DNA from: CAWFKW01 sp964568655
Lineage (GTDB): Bacteria > Bacteroidota > Ignavibacteria > Tepidaquicellales > OLB5
Direction: 5' to 3'
DNA length: 64,000 nt
Assembly: GCA_964568655.1 (NCBI GenBank)
Contig: CAZMRG010000001.1
Location: 7,992-71,991 of the forward strand
Positions 1-8,121 of this stretch are shown here, one piece after another. Each line of letters begins with the position of its first letter. The first letter of the stretch is position 1. Both the position numbers and the translations under genes were made by a program. The notes below the pieces were generated by a model, which was not told the DNA's origin, did no database searches, and worked only from the letters and a program-made list of their open reading frames with translations.

Positions 1-1029
1 CTTTATAATACCGCACAGCAAAAGATATCAGGCGACGTTCTTGCTAATTTGGCGATAAATTGCGATTTAACCGCTGAAGAAATTCCAAACCGCACTAGCG
101 ACCTAAATCAGTTAATTGCGCATTTACTGAACGATTTCAACAAAAAGTTCTCCGATAGTTCTCCAATAAAAAAAGAAAATATCCATGGCATTATTGTTCA
201 GGGCGATACCGCCTCTGCTTTTGCAGGCGCGCTGTGGGGTTTTCTTAACCAGATCCCTGTATTTCATCTTGAAGCCGGTCTGCGCACTCTGGACAGAATG
301 AACCCGTTTCCGGAAGAGTTCATGCGCGAATCAATTGCGAGGACTGCTACAATACATTTTGCGCCTAAAGGTATCAACCGCGATAACTTAGTTAACGAAG
401 GCATAAAAGGCGAGAAAGTATATGTGATTGGGAATACAATTAACGATGCGATATTTACGCTGATAAAAGAAAAGAAAATTAAAGAGCCTGACCAGCATAA
501 TTATATTTTAAGCACTTTGCACAGGCGCGAAAACTGGAACCACGTTACCGAATACGCGAGAATTCTAAACACGGTTATGGATGAGCAGCCGTCATATACA
601 AAGATACTTCACCTGATGCATCCTAACCCGTTGATACAAAAAAGTTTTGAATCGGTTTTAAGCGGTAAGGCGCATGAGAAGCTTGTTATTATGAATGCAA
701 TACATGATTACTTCGAAATGCTTGGTTATGTAAAAAATGCCGGTTCTATACTGACTGATTCCGGCGGTTTGCAGGAAGAATCATTATTCTTCAACGTGCC
801 ATGCGGTGTTTTAAGAAAGACTACTGAGCGCCCCGAAGCGCTGAAAAAAAATGCAAAGCTTCTGCCGTTTGACAGGACCGCAGTTTCATCGTTCTTAACA
901 GAAGCGGTTCATTACCGCGAAACACACCGCTCAAAATATAATTATACTTATGGATTCGGCGACTCAAGTTACCTTGTCTATGAGCTCCTGAAAAAATTCT
1001 ACGGAATACAAACCGCGTTTACCATTTAA
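1..1029 (+). CDS. wecB: UDP-N-acetylglucosamine 2-epimerase, non-hydrolysing (5' end cut by window)
   Basis: The frame is open from base 1, so the true start lies upstream; 342 residues are visible, roughly 30-40 short of a normal family member. The family interconverts UDP-GlcNAc and UDP-ManNAc in the cytoplasm for surface polysaccharide synthesis. Visible family motifs are VQGDT followed by a helix (nt 196-230), HLEAGLRT with NPFPEE just after (nt 265-320), FAPK, a LSTLHRRENW segment, and near the C-terminus DSGGLQEES with downstream TERPE, which form the UDP-sugar site. The downstream gene is convergent only 15 bp away, so this is the last gene of its transcript. Other polysaccharide genes occur 22-47 kb further on but not next to it. 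Confidence in the family is high; the in-frame TTG at 49 is not the start because homology continues before it. Confidence 0.93.
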   Translation, partial: LYNTAQQKISGDVLANLAINCDLTAEEIPNRTSDLNQLIAHLLNDFNKKFSDSSPIKKENIHGIIVQGDTASAFAGALWGFLNQIPVFHLEAGLRTLDRMNPFPEEFMRESIARTATIHFAPKGINRDNLVNEGIKGEKVYVIGNTINDAIFTLIKEKKIKEPDQHNYILSTLHRRENWNHVTEYARILNTVMDEQPSYTKILHLMHPNPLIQKSFESVLSGKAHEKLVIMNAIHDYFEMLGYVKNAGSILTDSGGLQEESLFFNVPCGVLRKTTERPEALKKNAKLLPFDRTAVSSFLTEAVHYRETHRSKYNYTYGFGDSSYLVYELLKKFYGIQTAFTI

Positions 1030-1044
1030 TTTTGGTCCGGTTTC

Positions 1045-3747
1045 CTACCTGTCGTTTACATTGATCTGTTTCCAGCAATTATCTTTCGTTTTGCAGAATC
1101 TCCAGCCAGTATAAGATACTATCGGGGTTATGCCGTCTTTTTCTATTATTTTCATTATCTGACTCAGCATTTTATTATCCAGTTTAACCAGCGAGTACTC
1201 GCTTCGGTAGAGCATGGGGCAAATAGGGCTGCCGGTTCCTGTTTTATTTGGGTCCCCACCGCCATGGTGATAAACATTACACGCATGGCCAACTTCGTGC
1301 AGCACGCATAAGTTCATCCAGAAATCAACAAGTACGTCAAGCTTAGCCGGATTTCTTATCTGATCGACTAAATTCTGGACTTCTTTTTTTGTGTAAACTA
1401 CGCCGTCTATCTGAAAACCTGTTGGGAATTTTTTGAGCACATTTGATAATGAATCCGCTTCAATAGTCAGCCAGTTCCTTATCCTGTCAGGGAACATCAC
1501 TGTTCTGGTTGCAAATTTTGGCGGTCCGTACCCGGGGTCATTATATCCGAAAACAAATGGTTCCTGGTGTTTCCCGTACGGATCGCTCATTCCATCCACT
1601 TTAACAAGATGGACAGCGTATTTAAGCCCGCTCGCATTGCCCCTGCAGAAATTCACCCACCTGTAATTCGCGTCAGTTTCGCTTCCGCCTTTATCACCGA
1701 ACACCATGTCTTTAGTCAGCCAGTATGCTTTAATGCCGGATGCGGCTTTCCAGGATGAAATATCGAATATCTGGTTGTCATCCAGAACAAAGATCTCTTT
1801 CTGGTTCGGGTCCATTCTCACATGTTCTTTCCCTGTTGAGCCGTCAGAAACGTAAAAGCCCCGGTATTCTTCGTAATTAGTCATGCCGTCGCCGGTTTTT
1901 GCCTGCCCTGTCGGATTAGGGTCCTCGTCCCAATCGCCCGGCTTTCCGTAAACATTATTCTTTTTCTCCCAGCCGTCTGCTATTTTGTTGTTGTTCAGGT
2001 CAAGCGGTATTGTAATAAATTTATCAGGCGTACCGTCGCCTTCGGCTTCATACCAATTGCCGTTAACTTTTACCGATGCTTTAAGCTTGCCGAATGCGCC
2101 CCAATCTCTGCTAAAAACATTAAGCTGAACAGACTGTGATTTGCCAGTGAGCGACTTAACTGCCGTTAATTTTGTTATTTGAAAATCCGGATTCAGATCG
2201 GACATCTGTATGTCCTCATCAACATCATCATATTGTTCCATATCATTCATACATCTGCCTCTTTCTTTACTTACGTCAAACAAGGTAAAATCTATTTCTT
2301 CGGCAGTACATTTTTCGTCCGTACCGTCTATTGAGATTGTTGCTGTAATGGTATAGACATGGTCAGGTTCGGGCAATTCGTTTTCATCAAGCTGCGCCAG
2401 AGAAACATTGACTTTGCAATCCTTATCTTTATCTTTTGGATTTTTATTTGGCCCGCCGTCAGGGCCGCCATCAGGTCCCCCGTTACCAAGCCTTTGGTTT
2501 GATGTGTTTGCGGGCGCGAATACCAACCCGTTTATGTTGCTTAAGCCGGTAACATGATTGCTGTTTCCGCCTTTTTTATTGCCGGTCTGGATTTCTGTTA
2601 CAAATTTATTAAGTGCATTGACGGAAACTGAATATCCGTTTTGCGTCCATCCGCTTTTATCAAGAAGAGAGTTTAGAGTATATTCGATTGATTTTAACTT
2701 AGTAAGCGTTGATAATGATTCGCCCTGCAGCCGTTCTGATTTTTTCTTTCCGAATGATTTTTTTACCAGACCGATAAAATCATCAGAGTCCTTCTTTATG
2801 CCGGAGTCGTCTGTCAGCGTATTCTCAACCGTCGTTTCTTCATTTGTTGAAATATTTTTTATAACGGCATTCTTAAATTTCGAAGCTCCTGCTTCATAAT
2901 TGAGTTCTATTCTACATGAGCCGTCATCAAGTGAAACTATGTTGCCGTTATTATCTTTTTGTACGTTAACATCCGAGGGTATATAAACCTCTACATTTGA
3001 TTTCTTATATCCTTCCGGAAAGCATCGCATAAAAACTCCGTCGCCGATGGAAGTCCATGTTCCTGCGCTGATGTTTTTGCTTCCTTTTCCGATTGGCGCA
3101 ATTCCGGTTTTAACGGCAATGTTCTCAACGTCCTCGTACGTCGAGCCCGCGTCGCTTAGCTTGCCCCGTAAACCGGTATAAAAATCAACAACATTCTTAG
3201 CATCCTGGGGCAGCAGGTCATAGGCTATTTGCTTTGTGTCAACTTCCATCTGTGCAATGTCTTCAGGATTCAGCAGGGGCTTTACTCTTATCTGAAAGTC
3301 CAGTGGATAAGAGCTGAATTTTTGCCCTGCTTCTATGCCCCAAACCAAAAGCTGAACATCTTTCTGATCAATTTCGGGATGTTCAGAGAACCTGCTTAAA
3401 ACTGTCTTGATCAAATCCGCTTTGGCTCCTTTAAGCGGCGCAACTAAATATCCCGCGCCTTCTGTAGGAGCATAAGCGCCGGCATGCAGGCAAAATGTAT
3501 TAAACCTGAATTTATAGTACCCCGGGCTTAAGTTTGTATTGAATTGAGCGTCCTGCTCAAGGTTCAGCTGTTTATCCAGGTTGTTAAGCCACAGCGCGCT
3601 CGGGTAAGCGTCTTTGATGCTTGTAGTAACCGCGTCTTCAAATACATCGCCCACGCCGGGAATCTTCTTCAATATATCGTCAAGCTGGGAGTAAGAATTA
3701 CACGTAAATAGCAGAAGTGAAAAGATTGTTACGACAGTCTTTTTCAT
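1045..3747 (-). CDS. Secreted metzincin-like zinc metalloprotease, 900 aa
   Basis: An N-terminal signal peptide (Lys-rich start, Leu/Phe core, SYSQ end near residue 20) predicts export; a Cys in FTCNS could alternatively be a lipobox. Most of the protein is unrecognised, with a Gly/Pro/Asp-rich linker near residues 420-440 (repeated GGPDG) and a Ca-binding-like DLNNNKIADGW stretch around 590. The C-terminus holds HEVGHACNVYHH starting at residue 817, fitting the metzincin zinc pattern HExxHxxGxxH except Asn replaces Gly, and CPMLY about 25 residues later could be the Met-turn. It is therefore probably an extracellular or periplasmic zinc peptidase. Unlike seven other secreted proteins here it has no C-terminal sorting domain. 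ATG start at 3747. Substrate unknown. Confidence 0.72.
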   Translation of the reverse strand: MKKTVVTIFSLLLFTCNSYSQLDDILKKIPGVGDVFEDAVTTSIKDAYPSALWLNNLDKQLNLEQDAQFNTNLSPGYYKFRFNTFCLHAGAYAPTEGAGYLVAPLKGAKADLIKTVLSRFSEHPEIDQKDVQLLVWGIEAGQKFSSYPLDFQIRVKPLLNPEDIAQMEVDTKQIAYDLLPQDAKNVVDFYTGLRGKLSDAGSTYEDVENIAVKTGIAPIGKGSKNISAGTWTSIGDGVFMRCFPEGYKKSNVEVYIPSDVNVQKDNNGNIVSLDDGSCRIELNYEAGASKFKNAVIKNISTNEETTVENTLTDDSGIKKDSDDFIGLVKKSFGKKKSERLQGESLSTLTKLKSIEYTLNSLLDKSGWTQNGYSVSVNALNKFVTEIQTGNKKGGNSNHVTGLSNINGLVFAPANTSNQRLGNGGPDGGPDGGPNKNPKDKDKDCKVNVSLAQLDENELPEPDHVYTITATISIDGTDEKCTAEEIDFTLFDVSKERGRCMNDMEQYDDVDEDIQMSDLNPDFQITKLTAVKSLTGKSQSVQLNVFSRDWGAFGKLKASVKVNGNWYEAEGDGTPDKFITIPLDLNNNKIADGWEKKNNVYGKPGDWDEDPNPTGQAKTGDGMTNYEEYRGFYVSDGSTGKEHVRMDPNQKEIFVLDDNQIFDISSWKAASGIKAYWLTKDMVFGDKGGSETDANYRWVNFCRGNASGLKYAVHLVKVDGMSDPYGKHQEPFVFGYNDPGYGPPKFATRTVMFPDRIRNWLTIEADSLSNVLKKFPTGFQIDGVVYTKKEVQNLVDQIRNPAKLDVLVDFWMNLCVLHEVGHACNVYHHGGGDPNKTGTGSPICPMLYRSEYSLVKLDNKMLSQIMKIIEKDGITPIVSYTGWRFCKTKDNCWKQINVNDR

Positions 3748-3826
3748 TGTTTTGCTGATTGATTGTTTTAGATGGAAGTAAATATCGGAATAAAAACTTT
3801 AAAATGCTTAACGTATGGCGTGAGAT

Positions 3827-5440
3827 TTAAGCGCGGGACTTTTTTAAATGTACAAATCCAAAGAAATTTAACCAAAAATTTACGGTTAATAAAACCAGCA
3901 GGGCTATTATACTTTGAAAGACGCTTTGGTAAACGTATAGCTGGATAAACACAATTCCGGCTCCGAATATAAGCGGATAAAACATTCCTGATAACTTTTG
4001 AATTGAATTAAGAAACGTATTTTCTTTTGTGAACGGAAGCGCACGGCTCACAATATTAAAAACGGAGTTGTATAAATTTGCCGAAGCGAATATAAATAAA
4101 GCAGCCAGAGCTGCCTGCCACAGCGGCATCCTGAAAGCGAAAATAGCTCCGATAATAATACACACGGGCAGGATAAGGTACACAGTGAAAAATTTTCTTA
4201 CGCCATTTTTAAAACGTTTTTTTCCGCCAAGGGGATATGATTCATATACCCATGATGCTCCGGGATGATTTGTAATTTTCATACCCAGTACCGCTGTGTT
4301 CAGAACTACAAGAACAGAGAGCATTATGGATATGTGAAATACCGGCCTCAAAACGAAAAAACCGGATTCAAACGGCGGAGGGAGCTGGTTTGTCAAAAGC
4401 GCAAATATGGCTAATCCCCCGGGAATAATGATCATCGGGATTATGTTAAGTTTCATGGCTTTATCCTGCCTGAACATACTTTTCATTAATCCAAAAGATG
4501 AGCGTTCCGCTCTGTTTCTAAGGTAGACTGATTCTATTAATCCGCCAAAAGCGCCGCTCCCCTGTCTTTCATATCCGGCTAATCCGGAGCCGGGCGAGTA
4601 ACCTGCGTAAAAAATCTTTTCTTTGATAACATCCAGATTCTCTTCAAGGTACATCCTGAGGCTTAAATAGCTCAGGTAAAATATCACCAGCGGGAGAGAT
4701 ATCTTAAACAATAAGGCAATTCCAAATTCGTACTGAATTCTTGCAGATAAAAAAGCATACCATGACTGCGGGAAAAAATCTGTCAGGTTTTTCTTCTCGA
4801 GAAGATGCAGGTAATTAACCGAGCCGGAGCCCGGCCTGCCTGATATACCATACGAGACGAGCTGGTAACCGATTATCAACAATAATACCAGAAGTAACTG
4901 GAAAAACAGCGTGTATACGCTCAGGCGTTTTGTTTTGAGAATTCTTAAAGCTATGCTGTAAACAAGCAGGAGTATATTAACTGTAAAAAAACACATCATG
5001 TATCCTGCAATAATATACATAATTGAACGCGGAACCGATCTCATCATCGTATAGTAGAACACTGCGCCGGGAGCAAACAGCGGAATTGTTAGAATAAAAA
5101 TGTACCTGTTCAGCATATACATTTTCGCCCTTGCAACCAGCCTGCCCGAAACAGGCATCGCGCTGAATATATCCGACTCATTTTTAGACACAATCAGGTT
5201 ATCAAGCTCGCTGGATATAGTGAAAGAGATAATTAACGAATAAAACAAATAAGTAAGAAAAGTATATTCAAAACCGGTTGGGTCGGTATTTTGCTTAACC
5301 AGCAGCAAAGGCAGAAAACATCCCGGAATAAGATAAGTTATCATAAGAAAAACTATCTTCTTTCCCGTGCCTGCGCGGCCCCTGGTTTCAAGCTTAAGCA
5401 AAAGCTTGCCCATGGTCTTTACTTTTCTGAAGTCAATCAT
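3827..5440 (-). CDS. Polytopic membrane protein, ABC-2 exporter permease-like
   Basis: The 537-residue protein has about a dozen hydrophobic segments distributed in two halves, with a soluble stretch around residues 270-320. The general plan (cytoplasmic N-terminus, several helices, long loop, several helices) recalls the permease subunits of ABC-type exporters, but no ATPase gene is adjacent and I see no diagnostic motif. The start ATG at 5440 lies 13 bp after the mltG stop, so the two are probably cotranscribed. Function is not assigned beyond membrane protein; a transporter role is inference. Confidence 0.6.
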   Translation of the reverse strand: MIDFRKVKTMGKLLLKLETRGRAGTGKKIVFLMITYLIPGCFLPLLLVKQNTDPTGFEYTFLTYLFYSLIISFTISSELDNLIVSKNESDIFSAMPVSGRLVARAKMYMLNRYIFILTIPLFAPGAVFYYTMMRSVPRSIMYIIAGYMMCFFTVNILLLVYSIALRILKTKRLSVYTLFFQLLLVLLLIIGYQLVSYGISGRPGSGSVNYLHLLEKKNLTDFFPQSWYAFLSARIQYEFGIALLFKISLPLVIFYLSYLSLRMYLEENLDVIKEKIFYAGYSPGSGLAGYERQGSGAFGGLIESVYLRNRAERSSFGLMKSMFRQDKAMKLNIIPMIIIPGGLAIFALLTNQLPPPFESGFFVLRPVFHISIMLSVLVVLNTAVLGMKITNHPGASWVYESYPLGGKKRFKNGVRKFFTVYLILPVCIIIGAIFAFRMPLWQAALAALFIFASANLYNSVFNIVSRALPFTKENTFLNSIQKLSGMFYPLIFGAGIVFIQLYVYQSVFQSIIALLVLLTVNFWLNFFGFVHLKKSRA

Positions 5441-5453
5441 GATCTTATAATTC

Positions 5454-6518
5454 TCACTTATTCTTTTCTTCTTCCTGTTTCTTCTCTTCGTCCTGCTTTT
5501 TCTTTTCTTCCAGGTATTTCTTATATTCTATTATATTTTTTTTATGCTGTTCATAGTTTTCAGCATAGCGGTGGGAACCATCGCCTTTTGCGACAAAGTA
5601 AATATAATTATTATCCTCCGGGTATAACGCGGCCATAATTGAACCTAAACCCGGGCTGTTTATCGGTCCCGGCGGCAACCCTCTGTTCAGGTAAGTATTA
5701 TAGGGCGATGGAAATTTCAGATCGCTGTACATCAACTGTCTTTTTGGCCCGTTTGGCAGGGCAAACTGCACAGTTGGGTCGGCTTCAAGCCTCATGCCTT
5801 TTTTAATCCTGTTATAATATACGCCTGCAATTGTTTTTTTCTCCGGTTCATAGCGCGTTTCGCCTTCAATTATCGAAGCCATTGTGATGAGATCTTTTAG
5901 CGACATTTTTCTGTTCGACATTTCATCTGTCATTTCAGCGGTTATTTTCTTCCTGAATTCAGCCGCCATCACTCTCACAACCTCCTGTTCACGGTTTCCG
6001 TTTGCGCTGTACGAGATCTGGTATGTTTCAGGGAAAAGAAATCCCTCAAGATTATCCGCTTTAACTCCAAGCAGGCTTATTAAACTGTCGTTATATGTTT
6101 CCCTTACAAACCGCGCCGAATCCATTCCATACAGCCGCTGAAGCAGCCTGCCTGTTTGCCGCACGTTCATTCCCTCAGGAATGGTTATTGTATATGTCCT
6201 TAAAAGGTTCCCGTCGGTTATGGTTTTGAGCACACTCAGATTTGTCAGCCCGTTATCGAATTTATATTCGCCGGGAATAATTTCTTCCTGGTAGCCAAGC
6301 AGCTTTCCCGCGATAATGAAGAGATATTTGTTAAATATCACCTGGCTTGCTTCAAGCTTTCCGGCAACGGACCGCAAATTATCGCCTTTTACTATCTTAA
6401 CCACCGCATCTTCGCCAGTATTGCGGTATATCCTGGTCCAAAATGTAAGATACAGCAAAAGGAAAATAAAAAACGACGTGAAAAATACGGAAGGGAAAAC
6501 TAAACGCTGTATCCTCAT
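5454..6518 (-). CDS. mltG: Endolytic murein transglycosylase MltG (YceG-like)
   Basis: This inner-membrane enzyme cleaves nascent peptidoglycan glycan strands and is thought to end their elongation. One membrane helix spans residues 8-27; a LysM-like/YceG N-domain follows; the catalytic domain carries ITMASIIEGET with the presumed catalytic Glu at residue 218, then IAGVYYNRI, LEADPTVQF, SPYNTY..GLPPGPINSPG and YFVAKGDGSHRY, all standard for MltG. Length 354 is normal. The last 20 residues are almost entirely Lys, Glu and Gln, an unusual charged tail. Start ATG at 6518 precedes the signal-anchor directly. Probable operon with the downstream membrane protein. Confidence 0.95.
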   Translation of the reverse strand: MRIQRLVFPSVFFTSFFIFLLLYLTFWTRIYRNTGEDAVVKIVKGDNLRSVAGKLEASQVIFNKYLFIIAGKLLGYQEEIIPGEYKFDNGLTNLSVLKTITDGNLLRTYTITIPEGMNVRQTGRLLQRLYGMDSARFVRETYNDSLISLLGVKADNLEGFLFPETYQISYSANGNREQEVVRVMAAEFRKKITAEMTDEMSNRKMSLKDLITMASIIEGETRYEPEKKTIAGVYYNRIKKGMRLEADPTVQFALPNGPKRQLMYSDLKFPSPYNTYLNRGLPPGPINSPGLGSIMAALYPEDNNYIYFVAKGDGSHRYAENYEQHKKNIIEYKKYLEEKKKQDEEKKQEEEKNK

Positions 6519-6635
6519 CAGTAATTACAGCCTATAATTATCACAGAAAACAATGATTTCAAATTGTTATCGTAAGACGAAAATGTTAATGAATGGAGCT
6601 AATTTAAGCGTTAATTAATTTATGTAAAAGATATA

Positions 6636-7934
6636 TTATTTTGACAATGTCATCTTCATGGTTTTGGAGAAAACAGAGGAACCTGATTGTTTTGATCCGC
6701 TCACCAGAAGCCTGCAAAAATACGTCCCGCTGCTGAATCCTGAGGCATCCCAATTGATTTCATATGTGCCGGCCCTGAGGTCCTGGTTAACCAGTGTAGC
6801 AGTTTCTTCGCCTAGTTCGTTATAAATTTTCAAAACAACATTTTGGTTTGCCGATGAAGCTGACCGAAGGTCAAAACGTATTTTTGTTACAGGATTAAAC
6901 GGATTGGGATAGTTTTGATGCAGACTGTAATCAGTTGGCATTGTGTTGGAAATGGGTTCAATCCCAACAAGCGGCACATAAAAATAAACAGACCAAAGCC
7001 GCTCAACAGTATTAGAAATTTGTGCAAACCAGTTTTGCCCGCCATCCGTTGACTTATATAATACAGACCCATTATACCCGCCAACAACCCACCCGGTATG
7101 CAAATCTATAAAATCTACTGTTTCGAGCCTTGTAGATGTCCCTATTGTGCCTGCGGACCACGTATTGCCGGCGTCGGTTGTTAAGCGGAGCGTACCCAGA
7201 TCAGCCGCAATCCATCCATAAACGCCAATGAAAAATATAGAAAATATGTGCTGTGTTGTGCCGCTTGTGACTCCAACCCAGTTAGCGCCCTGGTTAGTTG
7301 TTTTTTGGATCGCGCCCGCTGACCCCGCTATAAAACCTGTTTGTTGTGAAAGAAAATATGCGGTAAAAAGATTTGACGTTGTTCCGCTGTTTATTACGGA
7401 CCAAGTATTGCCCCCGTCAGTTGTTTTTAGCAGCATACCGCTCCAGCCCGTTATCCAGCCATTTAATGAATCTGAAAATACTATAGTTTCGAGAGTAATA
7501 CTTGTCAGTCCTGAATCAATTGAACGCCAGTTAGCGCCGGCATTGGTTGTTTTTAAAATTGTGCCGTGATCGCCAATCAAAAAACCTGTAAGTGAATTTA
7601 AAAAACTCACTCCGGTATACCACATGTTGGTTATCCCTGTTGATTGTTCTATCCATGTTTCTCCGGTATTGGTAGTCTTTAATAATACTCCTGCTCCGCC
7701 GCCTTCTGTTCCGCCCGCTACCCAGCCTGTATTCTCGTTAATAAAGCAAGAATTCCATAATCCAAGCGATGTGCCGGAAGGTTTTTGAATCCAGTTGGCG
7801 CCGCCATTTGTGGTTTTAAGCAGTGTGCCGTGATCCCCAAACACAAATCCTGTTTGAGAAAAAGATATATTATATGTTAATGAAATTATTATAAGAAAGG
7901 AAAGTGATCTTGTTCTAACAGCATGTAAGTTCAT
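6636..7934 (-). CDS. T9SS-sorted secreted protein with BNR/Ycf48-like propeller repeats
   Basis: I place the start at the ATG at 7934 because GGAGG lies six bases upstream and a signal peptide (SFLIIISLTYNISFSQ) follows; an in-frame upstream ATG lacks these. Residues about 30-320 contain at least six repeats of the pattern GxxLKTTNxGxxW, as in Ycf48 and sialidase-like beta-propellers. The C-terminal ~85 residues are a type-A sorting domain beginning LHQNYPNPFNP and ending in a Lys-rich strand, which directs export by T9SS and surface attachment or release. Length 432. Function of the propeller is not known; it is likely a surface or extracellular binding protein rather than a photosystem factor. 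Confidence 0.88.
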   Translation of the reverse strand: MNLHAVRTRSLSFLIIISLTYNISFSQTGFVFGDHGTLLKTTNGGANWIQKPSGTSLGLWNSCFINENTGWVAGGTEGGGAGVLLKTTNTGETWIEQSTGITNMWYTGVSFLNSLTGFLIGDHGTILKTTNAGANWRSIDSGLTSITLETIVFSDSLNGWITGWSGMLLKTTDGGNTWSVINSGTTSNLFTAYFLSQQTGFIAGSAGAIQKTTNQGANWVGVTSGTTQHIFSIFFIGVYGWIAADLGTLRLTTDAGNTWSAGTIGTSTRLETVDFIDLHTGWVVGGYNGSVLYKSTDGGQNWFAQISNTVERLWSVYFYVPLVGIEPISNTMPTDYSLHQNYPNPFNPVTKIRFDLRSASSANQNVVLKIYNELGEETATLVNQDLRAGTYEINWDASGFSSGTYFCRLLVSGSKQSGSSVFSKTMKMTLSK

Positions 7935-7961
7935 AAGAGGCCTCCAATAATTTATCCTGTT

Positions 7962-7992
7962 CAAATATACTTAACGGTTTCAGGGTTTTCAA
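7962..7992 (-). promoter_or_regulatory. Bacteroidota-type promoter for the BNR-repeat gene
   Basis: On the minus strand TTG (7992-7990) is followed after 20 bases by TATATTTG (7969-7962), matching the Bacteroidota -33 and -7 (TAnnTTTG) elements with normal spacing. The coding start at 7934 would give a 5' leader of roughly 20 bases containing the GGAGG ribosome site. Confidence 0.65.
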
Positions 7993-8121
7993 TCTATTAG
8001 CTTTAAAGCTTTTTAGCAGGTTAAACTTAAGAATTTTTGAGCATAGAATAAGATTTCAAGGATAACTATATTTAAAAATTCCAAAATAAGATATTTTACA
8101 ATCTAGAATCTTTCAGAATAA

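Noticed and set aside
6636..7934. Photosystem II assembly factor Ycf48
   Set aside because: The repeats match generally, but a T9SS sorting domain and the bacterial group make a secreted propeller far more likely.
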